Source: DASPWW01 sp035637595 (GTDB lineage: Bacteria; Actinomycetota; Thermoleophilia; Solirubrobacterales; 70-9). From it: DNA of 12,844 nt. Below the pieces are notes generated by a model that saw only the letters and a list, made by a program, of their open reading frames with translations, did not search any database and had not been told where the DNA came from. The position numbers were made by a program, and so were the translations under genes. This document shows, in pieces, positions 12,751 through 12,844 of the stretch (position 1 is the first letter of the stretch; the number at the start of each line of letters is the position of its first letter). The stretch is from positions 1 through 12,844 of the forward strand of contig DASPWW010000201.1 in assembly GCA_035637595.1 (NCBI GenBank), given 5' to 3'.

Positions 12751-12844
12751 TCACAAAGCGGGAGACTCCTGGAGCGGGACGGGCGGTCGCGGCTCCCAGA
12801 GCCGGAAGAGCTCGATCGTGCGTTGCCGCAGCCACGCCTGGTCG
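12751..12844 (-). CDS. 3' end of an unidentified gene
   Basis: A minus-strand frame enters from the right edge and runs 30 codons to a TGA at 12753-12751. The visible C-terminus includes DQAWLRQRTIELFRLWEPRP, followed by a short Pro-rich tail. Codon third positions are mostly G or C at first and the residues look like a real amphipathic helix, so it is probably a gene terminus. The rest lies outside the window and no family can be named. Confidence 0.5.
   Translation of the reverse strand, partial: DQAWLRQRTIELFRLWEPRPPVPLQESPAL

Overview
The window reads as chromosomal DNA of a high-GC actinobacterium, most likely Thermoleophilia/Solirubrobacterales. That placement is an inference. It rests on the strong G/C third-position bias, on two secreted proteins with lysine-rich Ig-like tails of a type I associate with that group, on a fused PafB-PafC regulator, and on probable leaderless GTG/ATG starts. 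I see no rRNA, tRNA, CRISPR array or phage module.

Layout, left to right. (1) A fused pafBC DNA-damage regulator (minus) is divergent from a small membrane coiled-coil protein (plus); the shared promoter region carries two inverted repeats. (2) An OB-fold plus HD-domain nuclease of YhaM type (minus) is divergent from a dihydropteridine-reductase-like SDR (plus). (3) A minus-strand operon runs secreted Ig-tail protein, then VOC protein (4-nt GTGA overlap), then a helical coiled-coil protein. (4) A membrane methyltransferase-like gene (minus) follows. (5) A plus-strand pair, secreted P-domain/Ig-tail protein then VOC protein, is arranged like the start of region 3 but in opposite orientation. 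(6) A strong hairpin separates this from a convergent FAD-dependent amine-oxidase-like gene (minus). (7) A 420-bp gene-free stretch contains a 185-bp MITE-like element. (8) A class I/II aminotransferase-fold gene (minus) lacks the expected PLP lysine and aspartate. (9) A GNAT acetyltransferase (plus) and the 3' end of an unidentified minus-strand gene close the window.

The most notable points are: the inverted pair of secreted-protein/VOC cassettes around the methyltransferase gene; the apparent ATT start codon of the first secreted protein, which restores a signal peptide; the aminotransferase with Cys and Trp at the two key PLP positions; and the MITE-like element. The rest is mainly ordinary housekeeping and accessory metabolism. 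I found no clear defence or secretion system.
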